Shown here piece by piece: positions 17,166 through 27,200 of a DNA stretch of 64,000 nucleotides. The stretch comes from Prochlorothrix hollandica PCC 9006 = CALU 1027 (lineage in GTDB: Bacteria > Cyanobacteriota > Cyanobacteriia > Prochlorotrichales > Prochlorotrichaceae), in NCBI RefSeq assembly GCF_000332315.1, contig NZ_KB235933.1, positions 44,986 through 108,985 of the forward strand. Direction: 5' to 3'. Position numbers and translations under genes: made by a program. Every line of letters starts with the position of its first letter. Positions within the stretch are counted from its first letter, which is position 1. Under the pieces are notes generated by a model. That model made no database searches. It saw only the letters and a list, made by a program, of their open reading frames with translations, and was not told the origin of the DNA.

Positions 17166-18031
17166 TGGCCCGATCGTTATCCCTCCCTGACTGGCTCAAC
17201 CGCAGCCTGCTCCATGGCACCCTGATCACCCTGGCCCTGGTCTGGAGTTTGCCCACGGTGGGGCTGCTCATTAGTTCCTTCCGTCCCCCCGCCGATCTGG
17301 CCCGCAGCGGCTGGTGGACCGTCTTCCAGCATCCCTTTGACTTTACCCAATATCAGGTGGGCAACTACCTGGAGGTGTTGGGGCGCACCGGCATCGGCCA
17401 AGCCTTCATCAACAGCCTGGTCATTGCCATCCCCGCCACCCTGTTGCCCATTGCGGTGGCCACCTTTGCCGCCTATGCCCTGGCTTGGATGCGTTTCCCC
17501 GGTCGTCAGGGGCTGTTTATGGTGATCGTGGGGCTGTTGGTGGTGCCCCTGCAAATGACCCTGATCCCGGTGCTGAGAACCTATAGCGCCCTGGGGTTAT
17601 CGGGCACCTTTTTGGCGGTGTGGCTGGCCCATACGGGCTATGGAATGCCCTTTGGTATTTACCTGTTGCGCAATTACATCGGGGGACTGCCCAAGGACCT
17701 CATGGAAGCAGCGGCCATGGATGGAGCCTCTCACCTCACCACCTTTAGCCGCATTGTCCTGCCCCTGTCGGTTCCCGCCATTGCCTCCTTTGCGGTGTTC
17801 CAATTTCTCTGGGTCTGGAATGATTTACTGGTGGCTTTGGTCTATCTGGGGGGCAGCAAAACCGTGGCCCCGGTGACCCTGGCCCTGCGCAATCTGGTGG
17901 GCGATCGCGGCCAAGATTGGCACCTACTGACGGCGGGAGCCTTTATCTCCATGGCGGTGCCCCTGGTGGTGTTTCTCCTGTTGCAACGCTACTTTGTGCG
18001 GGGTCTCTTGGCCGGTTCCGTCAAAGGTTAG
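17165..18031 (+). CDS. ggtD: Sugar ABC transporter permease, GgtD/AglG-like
   Basis: A 288-residue MalG-type permease, second subunit of the pair with the upstream gene. Six hydrophobic segments are visible, plus the EAA loop EAAAMDGASHLTTFSRIVLP and the C-terminal RYFVRGLLAGSVKG typical of MalG-like subunits. The start overlaps the preceding stop codon (TAATG), so the two permeases are translationally coupled. It is likely used for compatible-solute or alpha-glucoside uptake, by similarity to GgtD/AglG; the sequence does not prove the substrate. It ends 49 bases from a convergent histidine kinase gene, with no clear terminator between. Confidence 0.8.
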   Translation: MARSLSLPDWLNRSLLHGTLITLALVWSLPTVGLLISSFRPPADLARSGWWTVFQHPFDFTQYQVGNYLEVLGRTGIGQAFINSLVIAIPATLLPIAVATFAAYALAWMRFPGRQGLFMVIVGLLVVPLQMTLIPVLRTYSALGLSGTFLAVWLAHTGYGMPFGIYLLRNYIGGLPKDLMEAAAMDGASHLTTFSRIVLPLSVPAIASFAVFQFLWVWNDLLVALVYLGGSKTVAPVTLALRNLVGDRGQDWHLLTAGAFISMAVPLVVFLLLQRYFVRGLLAGSVKG

Positions 18032-18079
18032 GGCTAACTGGGAATGCCCTACGCTGAACCGCTGAAAAGAACAGGCTGG

Positions 18080-19321
18080 TTATGCAGCGGCAACGGCGGG
18101 CAAGAGAAAGGAAAAAGTGGAACCTTTTTGCACATGACTTTCCAACTCCAGGCGACTGTTCAAATTGAGTAAATAGGATTGACACAACATTAACCCTAGC
18201 CCTGTTCCCTGTTCCCGTGCTGTGCCTGGGGTGGAGATCCCCATTGTATTGTCTAGGATGTTCTTGATCTGATACTGATTCATCCCTAAACCCCGATCGC
18301 GCACCCCCACTCGAACAGCTCCATTACTTTCTCGGTGGGCAAAGGCTAAGACGGGACTTCCCCGCAGACTATATTTAATGGCATTGCTGAGAAGATTGCG
18401 CAAGACAATTTCTACAATATTCATATCCCCTAGGGCCACGATCGGCTCATTGAGAAAACGAGCCAGGGCCACCCCTTTTGTACTGGCCGTGGGCCGAACC
18501 CAATCCAGGCTGTTATCGAGAACCGTGTCCAGGGGAAAAGGATTAACGCTCTGGTGGGGTTGCTGGGATTGTTGTTTAACCCAATCCAAAACCGTTGTCA
18601 TTTTAGCTTGAGTGACTTGTAACTCTGGACGGATGTCTTTAATGAGATCTGTGGCAGTTTCAATCGTTAGAATCTTTTGATCGAAGAGACTTAAAACCTG
18701 ACTCAAAGAGCCAATGGGTCCTCGCAAATCATGGGCTAAAACCCCTAGGGTTTGGTTTTTAATTTGATTAAGGGATTCCAAGTTATCCCGTTGCTGTTCA
18801 ATTAACTGCTTACTTTGTTCGAGCAGTTGTACCTTCAAACGCAACTCCAACAGTCGCTCCAACTGTTGCCCCAGGGTTGTGAGGACGAAACGCTGGTTGT
18901 TGTTGAGGTGATGGGCATGGCGATCGATGATGCAGAGGGTTCCCAAGCGGTGGCCCTGGGTCGAGGTGAGGGGTTGCCCCGCATAAAAGCGAATCTTGGG
19001 ATCCCCCACCACCAAGGGGTTGTCATGGAACCGCTCATCCTGGGTGGCATCGGGTACTTCCAAGATCTCCCTGCCCTGGATGGCATGGGCACAAAATGCC
19101 AATTCGCGGGGGGTCTCCCGTGGGTCTAAGCCCACACGGGACTTAAACCATTGCCGCCGATTGTCCACCAAACTGATCAGGGCAATGTCCGCCCCACACA
19201 TCAGCGCCGCCAGTTGGGTGATCTGGTCAAACTCGGTCTCGTCGTCGGTATCCAACAAATCGTGGGCCAACAGATCGGCGAGGCGATCGGCTTCATTGGG
19301 AGCCAGGGGAGCAGGAATCAT
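18080..19321 (-). CDS. GAF-domain sensor histidine kinase
   Basis: A 413-residue sensor kinase. The N-terminal GAF domain runs from about residue 20 to 165 (FDQITQLAALMCGADIALIS to LGTLCIIDRHAHHLNN). A short coiled linker is followed by the phospho-acceptor H box (LGVLAHDLRGPIGSLSQV). The HATPase domain has the N box IVLRNLLSNAIKYS and the G boxes VRDRGLGMNQYQI and GTGLGLMLCQSYL. No membrane segment is present, so it is a cytoplasmic sensor. No response regulator lies nearby, making it an orphan. The GAF lacks an obvious bilin-binding Cys motif. A family A MITE lies upstream, 168 bases before the ATG. Confidence 0.92.
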   Translation of the reverse strand: MIPAPLAPNEADRLADLLAHDLLDTDDETEFDQITQLAALMCGADIALISLVDNRRQWFKSRVGLDPRETPRELAFCAHAIQGREILEVPDATQDERFHDNPLVVGDPKIRFYAGQPLTSTQGHRLGTLCIIDRHAHHLNNNQRFVLTTLGQQLERLLELRLKVQLLEQSKQLIEQQRDNLESLNQIKNQTLGVLAHDLRGPIGSLSQVLSLFDQKILTIETATDLIKDIRPELQVTQAKMTTVLDWVKQQSQQPHQSVNPFPLDTVLDNSLDWVRPTASTKGVALARFLNEPIVALGDMNIVEIVLRNLLSNAIKYSLRGSPVLAFAHRESNGAVRVGVRDRGLGMNQYQIKNILDNTMGISTPGTAREQGTGLGLMLCQSYLLNLNSRLELESHVQKGSTFSFLLPAVAAA

Positions 19322-19488
19322 AGGTCAGTCGTCAAAATCTGTAATAAGTAGGTCAGGATAATTAATCCGAGGTAGAGATGACGGCAGAGTGAGGGTTCCA
19401 GCCGCTTTTGACCCTGTTTGTTTTCCCCCGCCTACTTAGGACACCACTGGAGCAGAGGGTTGGGGAGAGAAAACCATAGTAACTCATC

Positions 19489-19591
19489 TACAGCAACCCT
19501 AAATCAGTTGTAAGGATCTCGACGGCTGAAACCCTTGGTGTGGTGTGCCCCCTCCGGGGGCACACCACACGACCCATTTAGGACTGCTGTA
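19489..19591. mobile_element. MITE family A, copy 3
   Basis: A 103-bp unit with TA at both ends and the same 16-base near-perfect ends and central hairpin. It is almost identical to copy 1 at 5331, including the TGCCCCCTCCGGGGGCA centre. Confidence 0.94.
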
Positions 19592-19866
19592 ATGTTCAGT
19601 CTGCTATTGAGGGAATCGGGAACCGTTACCTGATCCGGAGCTTACCTGTGTTTAGACTGGCAGTGGTCATAACTCCGCTAAGGGTAGTTTTGCTATGGCA
19701 ACCCTGATCTAGCATTGAACGATCGTTCTGCTGGAATTCTGGTTCTTTTGGTAGACTTCTGAGGCTCCCAACAGCCGCTAAGGGTGTTAGCCTTGGGGGT
19801 TGCAGATGGGTCTACAACGCACCCTACCAGATCTAAGAAATTTGCAAGAAAACAATGCCCCAATTC

Positions 19867-19973
19867 GTAGGATGGGTTAGGCGACAGCCGTAACGCATCG
19901 CCAGTAGTTTATTGTCACCCAAACCTTTTGCCAGTAATCAGGTGGTGCGTTACGCTATGCTAACGCACCCTAC
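19867..19973. repeat. Repeat family I, GTAGG-type inverted repeat
   Basis: A 107-base segment bounded by GTAGGATGGGTTAG and the inverse of GTAGGGTGCGTTAG, with internal CGTTACG palindromes. A related lone end, CTACAACGCACCCTAC, lies at 19812-19827. The rest of the 19592-20074 gap shows nothing recognisable. Confidence 0.7.
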
Positions 19974-20074
19974 AAGATCGGCGACTCTCTGGGAACGTTT
20001 GTGCGGAAACAGAGGTCAGAGTCTGCGATCGAGGGCGGCAGCGACCGGGATCCCCAAAAGTAGTGTTCATCGCC

Positions 20075-21580
20075 ATGAATCAGGCTGATGTAACCCAGAC
20101 TGATATAACCCAGACTGATGTAACCCAGACTGATATAACCCAGACTGATGTAACCCAGACTGATGTAAATGCAAACCGAACTGATGCAAACCAGACTGAT
20201 GCAAACCAGACTGATGCAAACCAGACTGATGCAAACCAGACTGATGTAAATGCAAACCGGACTGATGCAAATGCAAACCAGACTGATGCAAACCAGACTG
20301 ATGCAAACCAGGCTGACGCAAACCGGACTGATGCAAACCGGACTGATGCAAACCAGGCTGAGACCACACCGGATCCGGTTCCCCAGACCCGTACCCCTCG
20401 CAACACCACCAGCCCTCAGACGAACCAGAGCAAAGTGGCCAAACAACTGGAAACGGTGAACCTGCGGCTGAAAGTGGCCCAACTGGGGGTGCAGCTAGAG
20501 CAACGGGGGCAGAAATTGAGCCTGCGGGGAACCTTTCCCCCTCGCCCCAATAGTGGGCGGATGCGATCCCATCAACAGCGGTTGAGCCTAGGCATTCCCG
20601 CCACCCTGGCCGGCCTGAAGGAAGGGGAACGACAGGCTAAAATCATTGCCGCCCAACTCCTGGCGAAAACCTTTAACTGGCACCCCTACCTGGTGTGGTC
20701 CCCAGAGGCCCGCCGGGGGGAAGGGGGGTTGCAACAGCAACTCAAGGACTTTGAGGACTACTTTTGGCAACAGCCCCAGCGATCGGCCAAACCCGCCGCC
20801 AGCCGCACCACCTGGACCTCCGCTTATAGTCCCTATGTACGCAAGTTGGCCACGATCGCCGCCGCCAAACCCCACCTCACCACCGGGGAAGCCATCTACG
20901 CCACCATCGACAGCTTCCCCCACCACAGCCGCAGTCGCCAGCTTTGTTGCACGGCCCTGGCTGCTTTGGGGGACTTTCTGCAACTGGAACTGCCCCTAAA
21001 CCTGAAAACCCTAGGGGGCAGCTACAACCCCACCAAAACCCAAGCCCGGACCTTGCCCGATGATGGGGCGATCGCCAGCCACTGGGAGCAAATCCCCAAC
21101 CCCACCTGGCGCTTTGTCTATGGCATTATGGCCACCTATGGCCTGCGCAACCATGAGGTCTTTTTCTGTGACTATGATGCCCTGCTCCAGGGAGTGGCTC
21201 TGCCCACGGTGCGGGTTCTGAGCACCACCAAAACCGGGGAACATGAGGTATGGCCCTTTTTGCCGGATTGGATCGATCGCTTCCATCTCCGTCAAGTTTG
21301 CCTTCCCCCCATTAATACCGATCTGACAGAAACCACCCTCCAAGCGATCGGCCAACGGGTCACCCGCCAGTTCCGCCGCTACCAGATCCCCTTTTCCCCC
21401 TACGATCTGCGCCATGCCTGGGCGGTGCGCACCATCCACCTGGGGCTAGCGGACACCGTTGCCGCTAAAATGATGGGCCATTCCGTCAGCATCCACACCC
21501 GCACCTACCACCGCTGGATCACCCACCGCGATCAACAGCAAGCCGTGGAAGCTGCCTTAAACCGCCTAAATAAGGCTTAG
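20075..21580 (+). CDS. Tyrosine site-specific recombinase with expanded N-terminal repeat
   Basis: A 501-residue protein from ATG 20075 (GTG at 20063 possible). The C-terminal domain is a phage-integrase-type catalytic domain. Conserved residues are visible: Arg in YGLRNHEVF, Lys in TTKTGEHEVW, the RHxxR box in YDLRHAWAVR, His in MMGHSVSIHTR and a terminal Tyr in TYHRW. A core-binding-like domain precedes it, from about residue 120. Residues 3-97 are a low-complexity stretch built of 15-base DNA units encoding T-Q-T-D-[IVA] or N-Q-T-D-A, absent from ordinary integrases. No attachment sites or other phage genes are seen nearby. It may be a cellular recombinase. Confidence 0.85.
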   Translation: MNQADVTQTDITQTDVTQTDITQTDVTQTDVNANRTDANQTDANQTDANQTDANQTDVNANRTDANANQTDANQTDANQADANRTDANRTDANQAETTPDPVPQTRTPRNTTSPQTNQSKVAKQLETVNLRLKVAQLGVQLEQRGQKLSLRGTFPPRPNSGRMRSHQQRLSLGIPATLAGLKEGERQAKIIAAQLLAKTFNWHPYLVWSPEARRGEGGLQQQLKDFEDYFWQQPQRSAKPAASRTTWTSAYSPYVRKLATIAAAKPHLTTGEAIYATIDSFPHHSRSRQLCCTALAALGDFLQLELPLNLKTLGGSYNPTKTQARTLPDDGAIASHWEQIPNPTWRFVYGIMATYGLRNHEVFFCDYDALLQGVALPTVRVLSTTKTGEHEVWPFLPDWIDRFHLRQVCLPPINTDLTETTLQAIGQRVTRQFRRYQIPFSPYDLRHAWAVRTIHLGLADTVAAKMMGHSVSIHTRTYHRWITHRDQQQAVEAALNRLNKA

Positions 21581-21618
21581 GCGCTTTGCTTTTGGGACCA
21601 TTCAACCAGGAGACAACC

Positions 21619-22287
21619 ATGGCCACCATCCTTCGCAGTCTTAGCTACCGCTATCAATGGCTCTACGACAGCATCTCCGCCGTAGCGGCCCTCAGCGTCG
21701 GGGGCATTGGCCGCTTCCATCGCTTGCCCCTGGCGGATCTACCCCTGGGGCGAGAGGCCAACGTCTTGGATCTGTGCTGTGGCTGTGGCCAAGCCACCCA
21801 GGTCCTTGTGCAGCACTTCGATCGGGTCACGGGCCTGGATGCCTCCCCCCGTTCCCTGGGCCGTGCCCAAGCCCAAGTGCCCCAAGCCCACTATGTCCAA
21901 GGGTTTGCCGAAGCCATGCCCCTGGAAGCAGAACAGTTTGATCTGGTCCACAGCAGCGCCGCCCTCCATGAAATGGAACCGGAGCAACTGCGGCAAATTC
22001 TGCGGGAGATTCACCGCGTTCTCAAACCCCAGGGCTACGTCACCCTCCTGGATTTCCATCCCCCCCAAACCCCCTTCCTCTGGCCAGGATTAGCCCTCTT
22101 CTTCTGGTTATTTGAAACCGAAACCGCGTGGCAGTTTCTGGAGGCTGACCTGGGCCACCGGCTGGGGGATCTGGGGTTTGGGAACTGTCGTCAACGGCTT
22201 TATGCAGGGGGAAGTTTGCAGGTTCTCCAGGCCCAGAAACAGGGGGGCGGTGGTCTTGGGGGCGGTGGTCTTGGGGGCGATCGTTAA
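21619..22287 (+). CDS. Class I SAM-dependent methyltransferase
   Basis: A 222-residue methyltransferase. Motif I is VLDLCCGCGQATQVLV, the acidic residue of motif II is in VTGLDASPRSLGRA, and the post-motifs are FDLVHSSAALHEM and HRVLKPQGYVTLLDFHPP. This is the UbiE/Methyltransf_11 pattern common in small-molecule methylation; the substrate is unknown. ATG 21619 is supported by CCAGGAGA 8-15 bases upstream, whereas the 21586 alternative is not. The C terminus is a glycine-rich tail from a short GGGGGCGGTGGTCTT duplication. It begins 38 bases after the recombinase gene and may share its transcript. Confidence 0.88.
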   Translation: MATILRSLSYRYQWLYDSISAVAALSVGGIGRFHRLPLADLPLGREANVLDLCCGCGQATQVLVQHFDRVTGLDASPRSLGRAQAQVPQAHYVQGFAEAMPLEAEQFDLVHSSAALHEMEPEQLRQILREIHRVLKPQGYVTLLDFHPPQTPFLWPGLALFFWLFETETAWQFLEADLGHRLGDLGFGNCRQRLYAGGSLQVLQAQKQGGGGLGGGGLGGDR

Positions 22288-22357
22288 GTAGGAATACTGG
22301 ATTTCCGATCCCCTTAACCCCACAATATAAAAGACTGAATATAAAGAACTGCATAAA

Positions 22358-22456
22358 GGGCACCTCGATTAATTGGGTTGGGCGGCTTCGCCGCCCGCCA
22401 CACCCCCTATTCTTGCGTTGGCACAGGGGCGAGAATTTGGATTTTTCGAGGTGCCC
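22358..22456. mobile_element. MITE family B, copy 3
   Basis: A 99-bp element, GGGCACCTCGA to TCGAGGTGCCC, inverted relative to copy 1. It is flanked by TAAA on both sides, a probable 4-bp target duplication. It occupies a third of the 306-base gap before the desaturase gene. Confidence 0.9.
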
Positions 22457-22593
22457 TAAAAGACTGAGATTTAAAGACCTGGGATACAACGGTCTGGGAG
22501 TTTGCCGCCAGTCTTTTATATCCCAGAACTTTGCCCCTTCCCCGAACCCTTCCCCTTTCCCAGAATCCACTACGCGACACCGTCAAAAACCCT

Positions 22594-23820
22594 ATGATCA
22601 CCCTTGGCATTGAGACGATCGGGCTTGGCTTTGGCTCCATTGTTTGGGCCGAAGTGGTGCGAGACATTTACCACAGCCTCGCCCATGTGTGGACCCCCCT
22701 CTATCGCCTCCATGTGTGGCACCACAAAGCATTTCGGGCCGATCTAGAAATCGTAGACCCAGAGATCTACCGGCGCTCCCAATGGTGCAATGATGTGCCG
22801 GAATGCTTTGTGATGTTGGCGGCAGGTCTGGGAGCCTGGGCCTTAGCCTATGGGGTGGTGCCCCTGGGCCATTGGGGCATGGTGGTGGGGTTGGTGTATA
22901 CCCTGGGCTTCTTGGGGGGGGCCGTGGCGCGGGGCACTGGCTCCAAGGTGGCCCATGACCTGACGGATTTGACCCATTTACCCGGAGCCTTTACCGCCCC
23001 CCCCGCCCCCTGGTTTGTCAACCGCACCTACCACTGGCGGCACCATTTCGATAACCAAAAAGCCTACTACAGCGGTACTTTTACCCTGGTGGATCAGATT
23101 CTGGGTACAGCCCTATCCCTCAAGGGCAAAACCATTGCCGTTACGGGAGCCTCCGGCACCTTGGGCCAAGCCCTGTTAGGGGAGTTGCGCCGCAAAGGGG
23201 CCAAGGTCATCGCCCTCACCTCTCGCCCCCAGCCGGTGAGCCTCAGCCAGCCGGGAGGCCAACCCCAACCCCTGCCCACGGTGACCTGGACTGTGGGCCA
23301 AGAAGCGGCCTTGGCGGAAACCTTGGCAACGGTGGATATTCTGGTGCTGAACCATGGGGTCAATGTTCAGGGCGATCGCACCCCTGCCGCCATTGAAACC
23401 TCCTATGAAGTCAATACCTTTTCCCAGTGGCGACTGCTGGAACTGTTCCTAGGGACGGTGCGCACCAATGCCCAAATGGCTTGCAAAGAGGTGTGGGTCA
23501 ATACCTCAGAGGCGGAGGTGAACCCCGCCTTCAGTCCCCTCTATGAACTCAGTAAGCGCACTTTGGGGGATCTGGTGACCCTGCGTCGTCTGGATGCTCC
23601 CTGTGTGATGCGCAAACTGATTTTGGGTCCCTTCCGCAGTGACTTGAATCCGGTGGGGGTGATGTCGGCGGACTGGGTGGCTAAGCAGGTGGTGAATCTG
23701 GCCCAGCGGGATTTCCGCAATATTATTGTCACGATTAATCCCCTCACCTATGGTCTATTTCCCCTGAAGGAATTGGCGGTTTCCCTCTATTTCCGTCTCT
23801 TCAGCCGTTCCCGCCCCTAG
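22594..23820 (+). CDS. Fused sterol desaturase-like / short-chain dehydrogenase
   Basis: A 408-residue bifunctional protein. The N-terminal half is a fatty-acid hydroxylase/sterol-desaturase-type membrane domain with His-rich motifs that would bind two irons (HVWHHKAFR, HDLTDLTH, NRTYHWRHHFD). The C-terminal half is an SDR domain with the NAD(P)-binding TGASGTLGQALLGELRRKG, the NHGVNV motif, a Ser in NTSEAEVNPAFSPLYELSKRTL, and the YxxxK catalytic pair (Y and K of YELSK). The product is unknown; a hydroxylation followed by dehydrogenation on a lipid is the natural inference. ATG 22594 is chosen because the upstream 21 codons are low-complexity. A family B MITE lies just upstream. Confidence 0.88.
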   Translation: MITLGIETIGLGFGSIVWAEVVRDIYHSLAHVWTPLYRLHVWHHKAFRADLEIVDPEIYRRSQWCNDVPECFVMLAAGLGAWALAYGVVPLGHWGMVVGLVYTLGFLGGAVARGTGSKVAHDLTDLTHLPGAFTAPPAPWFVNRTYHWRHHFDNQKAYYSGTFTLVDQILGTALSLKGKTIAVTGASGTLGQALLGELRRKGAKVIALTSRPQPVSLSQPGGQPQPLPTVTWTVGQEAALAETLATVDILVLNHGVNVQGDRTPAAIETSYEVNTFSQWRLLELFLGTVRTNAQMACKEVWVNTSEAEVNPAFSPLYELSKRTLGDLVTLRRLDAPCVMRKLILGPFRSDLNPVGVMSADWVAKQVVNLAQRDFRNIIVTINPLTYGLFPLKELAVSLYFRLFSRSRP

Positions 23821-23907
23821 TCCCCCGCCCCTAGTCACTCGCCCCTAGTCACTCGCCCCTAGTCACCTGCTCCTCAGGAGGTGGTTGCCATTAGCGATAA
23901 GACCTGA

Positions 23908-24228
23908 GTAGGTTGGGTTGCGCTGCCCAAGACCCCAGGCCCACCGCCCCGACCTACCGGGCGAAACCCAACAGGGGACGGGGGCGATCGCCCCCACCCT
24001 TGCCCATTGCCAGGTCCCTGGTTGGGTTTCGTTCCTCTACCCAACCTACGGGATGAACAACCTCGCGATCGTAGGTTGGGTTGAGTCTGCAACCCTTCAG
24101 GATCCCTGGACACAACTTCATAGGGCGAAACCCAATAGGGCGAAACCCAACAAGCCATCTTGTCGGCCTCTTGTTAGGTTTCGTCCCTCAACCCAACCTA
24201 CAGCGACCATCTTCTGTCAGTCAAGCAG
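23908..24228. repeat. Repeat family G, two copies with an IS4-type end
   Basis: Two adjacent palindromic units, 23908-24049 and 24071-24201, each opening GTAGGTTGGGTT and closing AACCCAACCTAC, with internal GCGAAACCCAA repeats. The right side continues into TGTCAGTCAAGCAG ending at 24228, which matches the terminal repeat of MITE family C. These fill the 428-base gap between the desaturase and gltS stop codons. Confidence 0.8.
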
Positions 24229-24248
24229 GTACCCAGGTACGCAGTAGC

Positions 24249-27200
24249 CTAGACCGACGCTAGGGCTGCATTGGCGCTGTCCACCGTGGCCTGGGGGTTG
24301 GCTTCGGGGGAACCGGACTCCGACGGGGGAACCACCTGCCAGAACTGGGGCAAATAGGTGGCCCAATCCGCCAGAATCGCCTGGGCCTTGGGGCTACCGG
24401 TCCGATCGCCGTGGGCCTGGATCAGAGCTTTAAGCTGGGCTTCCCCGGCGGCAGTGCGAACCCGTTGCACCGCTACGATTTCCCGGTTGACGCGATCGGG
24501 GAAATTCCCCAACTCATCCAGGACATAGGCTAAACCGCCCGTCATCCCGGCCCCCACATTGCGGCCCACCCGGCCCAAGACCACAATCACCCCACCGGTC
24601 ATATATTCGCAGCAGTGGTCTCCGGTCCCTTCCACCACCGCTTGGCCCTTGGAGTTGCGCACCCCAAAGCGTTCCCCGGCTTGGCCCTGGGCAAAGAGCA
24701 CGCCCCCCGTGGCCCCATACAGACAGGTGTTGCCCAAAATTACATTGTGGGCCGGGTCAAAGGTGGCAGCAGCGGGGGGTTTGATCACAATCTCGCCCCC
24801 ATTCATGCTTTTGCCCACATAGTCATTGGCTTCCCCTTCCAGGTGGAGGCTAACCCCATCCAGGTTCAAGGCTCCAAAACTTTGGCCGACACTGCCCTGG
24901 AAGGTGAGGGCAATCTGCCCCTTAAAGCCATGGTTGCCGTAGCGCTGGGCAATGAACCCGGCTAACCGCGCCCCCAGGCTGCGATCGGTATTAACCACCG
25001 GATACGATCGCTGATAGGTACCATGGCTGGCGATGGTCTCCTGTAGCTGGGGATCCGCCAAGATTTCATCATCCAACACCGGGCCATTGCCATGGACTTC
25101 CCCATGGTCGAGCCAGGTGCGATCGTGGCGGGTGTCGGGCAACTGGGTCAGGCAGTCCAGGTTCAGACCGGGGGTTTTGGTCAGTTGCACATCGGGACGC
25201 ACCGCCAGCAGATCGGCCCGTCCGGTGATGTCCGCCAACTGGCGATACCCCAGGCTGGCCAGAATACTGCGCACCTCCTCCCCAATCAAATAAAAGAAGT
25301 TGACCACATGGTCCGGCACCCCCGTAAAGCGCAGCCGCAGCTTCTCCTGTTGGGTGGCTACTCCCACGGGGCAGTTATTGGTGTGGCAGATGCGGGCCAT
25401 AATGCACCCTTCCGCAATCATGGCGATGGAGCCAAAGCCGAACTCCTCTGCCCCCATCAGGGCACCCATGACCACATCCCAGCCCGTTTTCAGGCCACCA
25501 TCCACCCGCAGCAGCACCCGATCGCGCAGTTGGTTGTCCATCAGTGCCCGGTGCACCTCCGTTAACCCCAGTTCCCAGGGGCTGCCGGCGTGCTTAATGG
25601 AACTGAGGGGGGACGCGCCTGTGCCGCCGTCATGGCCCGAAATTTGGATAATGTCGGCGTTAGCCTTCGCCACCCCTGCCGCCACCGTGCCAATGCCCAC
25701 CTCCGACACCAATTTGACGGAAACCCGTGCCTGGGGATTAATTTGGTGCAGGTCAAAAATTAACTGGGCCAAATCCTCAATGGAATAGATGTCGTGGTGG
25801 GGTGGGGGGGAAATCAGGGGCACCCCCGCCTTGGCATTGCGCAAAAAGGCGATGTAGGCGCTGACCTTGGTACCGGGCAATTGCCCCCCTTCCCCCGGCT
25901 TGGCCCCTTGGGAGACTTTGATCTCAATTTGCTGGGCACTCATCAAATACTCTGGGGTGACCCCAAAGCGCCCCGAAGCCACCTGTTTAATGGCGGAGTT
26001 GGCGGTGTCTCCGTTGCGCAGGCCGTGGAGGTGGGGCAACACCGCAGAATTGCCCTCACTGTCCACATGGTCCAGCACCGTATAGCGCACGGGATCCTCG
26101 CCCCCTTCCCCAGAGTTGGATTTACCCCCCAGGCGATTCATGGCGATGGCCAGGGTTTCATGGGCTTCCCGGGACAAGGCTCCCAGGGACATGCCCCCGG
26201 TACAGAAGCGGGCCACGATCGACTCCACCGGCTCCACTTCCTCCAAGGCCAGGGGCGGGCGATCGCCCCCAAAGGTGAGCAGATCCCGCAGGGCCGTTAC
26301 GGGGCGATCCTGGAGATAGGTTTTATAGAGGCTGTAGTGATCGATATTGCGGCCATTTTTAATGGCTTTGTGGAGAGCCTTGGACATTTCAGGGCTGTTC
26401 ATGTGGTACTCGCCCCCAGGACGGTACTGAATAAAGCCTAAATTATCCAACTTTTGGCGGTTTAGTTCCGGGAAGGCGCTGGCGTGGAATCCCAGGGTTT
26501 CCTGGGCCAAATCGACGATGCGCAGTCCCCCCAGGCGGGAGGCGGTTCCCTTAAAGGCCAACTCCAGCAGATCGGTGCCAATGCCGATGGCCTCAAAGAC
26601 CTGGGCGGCTTGGTAGCTGGCCAACAGGGAAATGCCCATTTTGGAGAGGATCTTAAAGAGACCGGCTTCCACGGCTTTGCGGAAGTTAACCTGGGCTTCC
26701 TCTAGGGTCACCTGGGGCAGCTTATCGCGGGTCATCAGGGTTTGGGTGCGGGGCAGGTGCCACCACTGGCGCACGGTTTCCAAGGCCAAGTAGGGCAACA
26801 CCGCATTGGCTCCATAGCCCAGGAGACAGGCGAAATGGTGGGTGCTCCAACACTGGGCCGTGTCCACCACCAGGGACGCTTTGAGGCGCAGTCCAGCATG
26901 GATCAGGTAATGGTGGACGGCTCCCACCGCCATCAGGGGGGGAATGTAGGTGGTGTCGGCATTAATGCCCGTATCGGCGCGATCGCTCAACACCAGAATC
27001 TCATGGCCCGCTGCAATAGCGGCGGCGGCGGCTGCACAGAGATTGTCCACGGCTCCCTGGAGTCCCTCCGGTCCAGCGCTGAGGGGGTAGAGGGTGGACA
27101 GGGTGGTGGTGGAGAAGGGGGAGCCTTGGATTAAGGCCAGTTCGGTCTCATTGAGGATGGGGGACTCCAGGGCGATCTTGCGGGCATCGACCTCCCCAGG

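Noticed and set aside
20067..20482. Three antisense repeat-encoded frames opposite the recombinase N terminus
   Set aside because: A 15-base repeat without stops opens all frames; the sense frame continues into a real integrase domain, the others do not.
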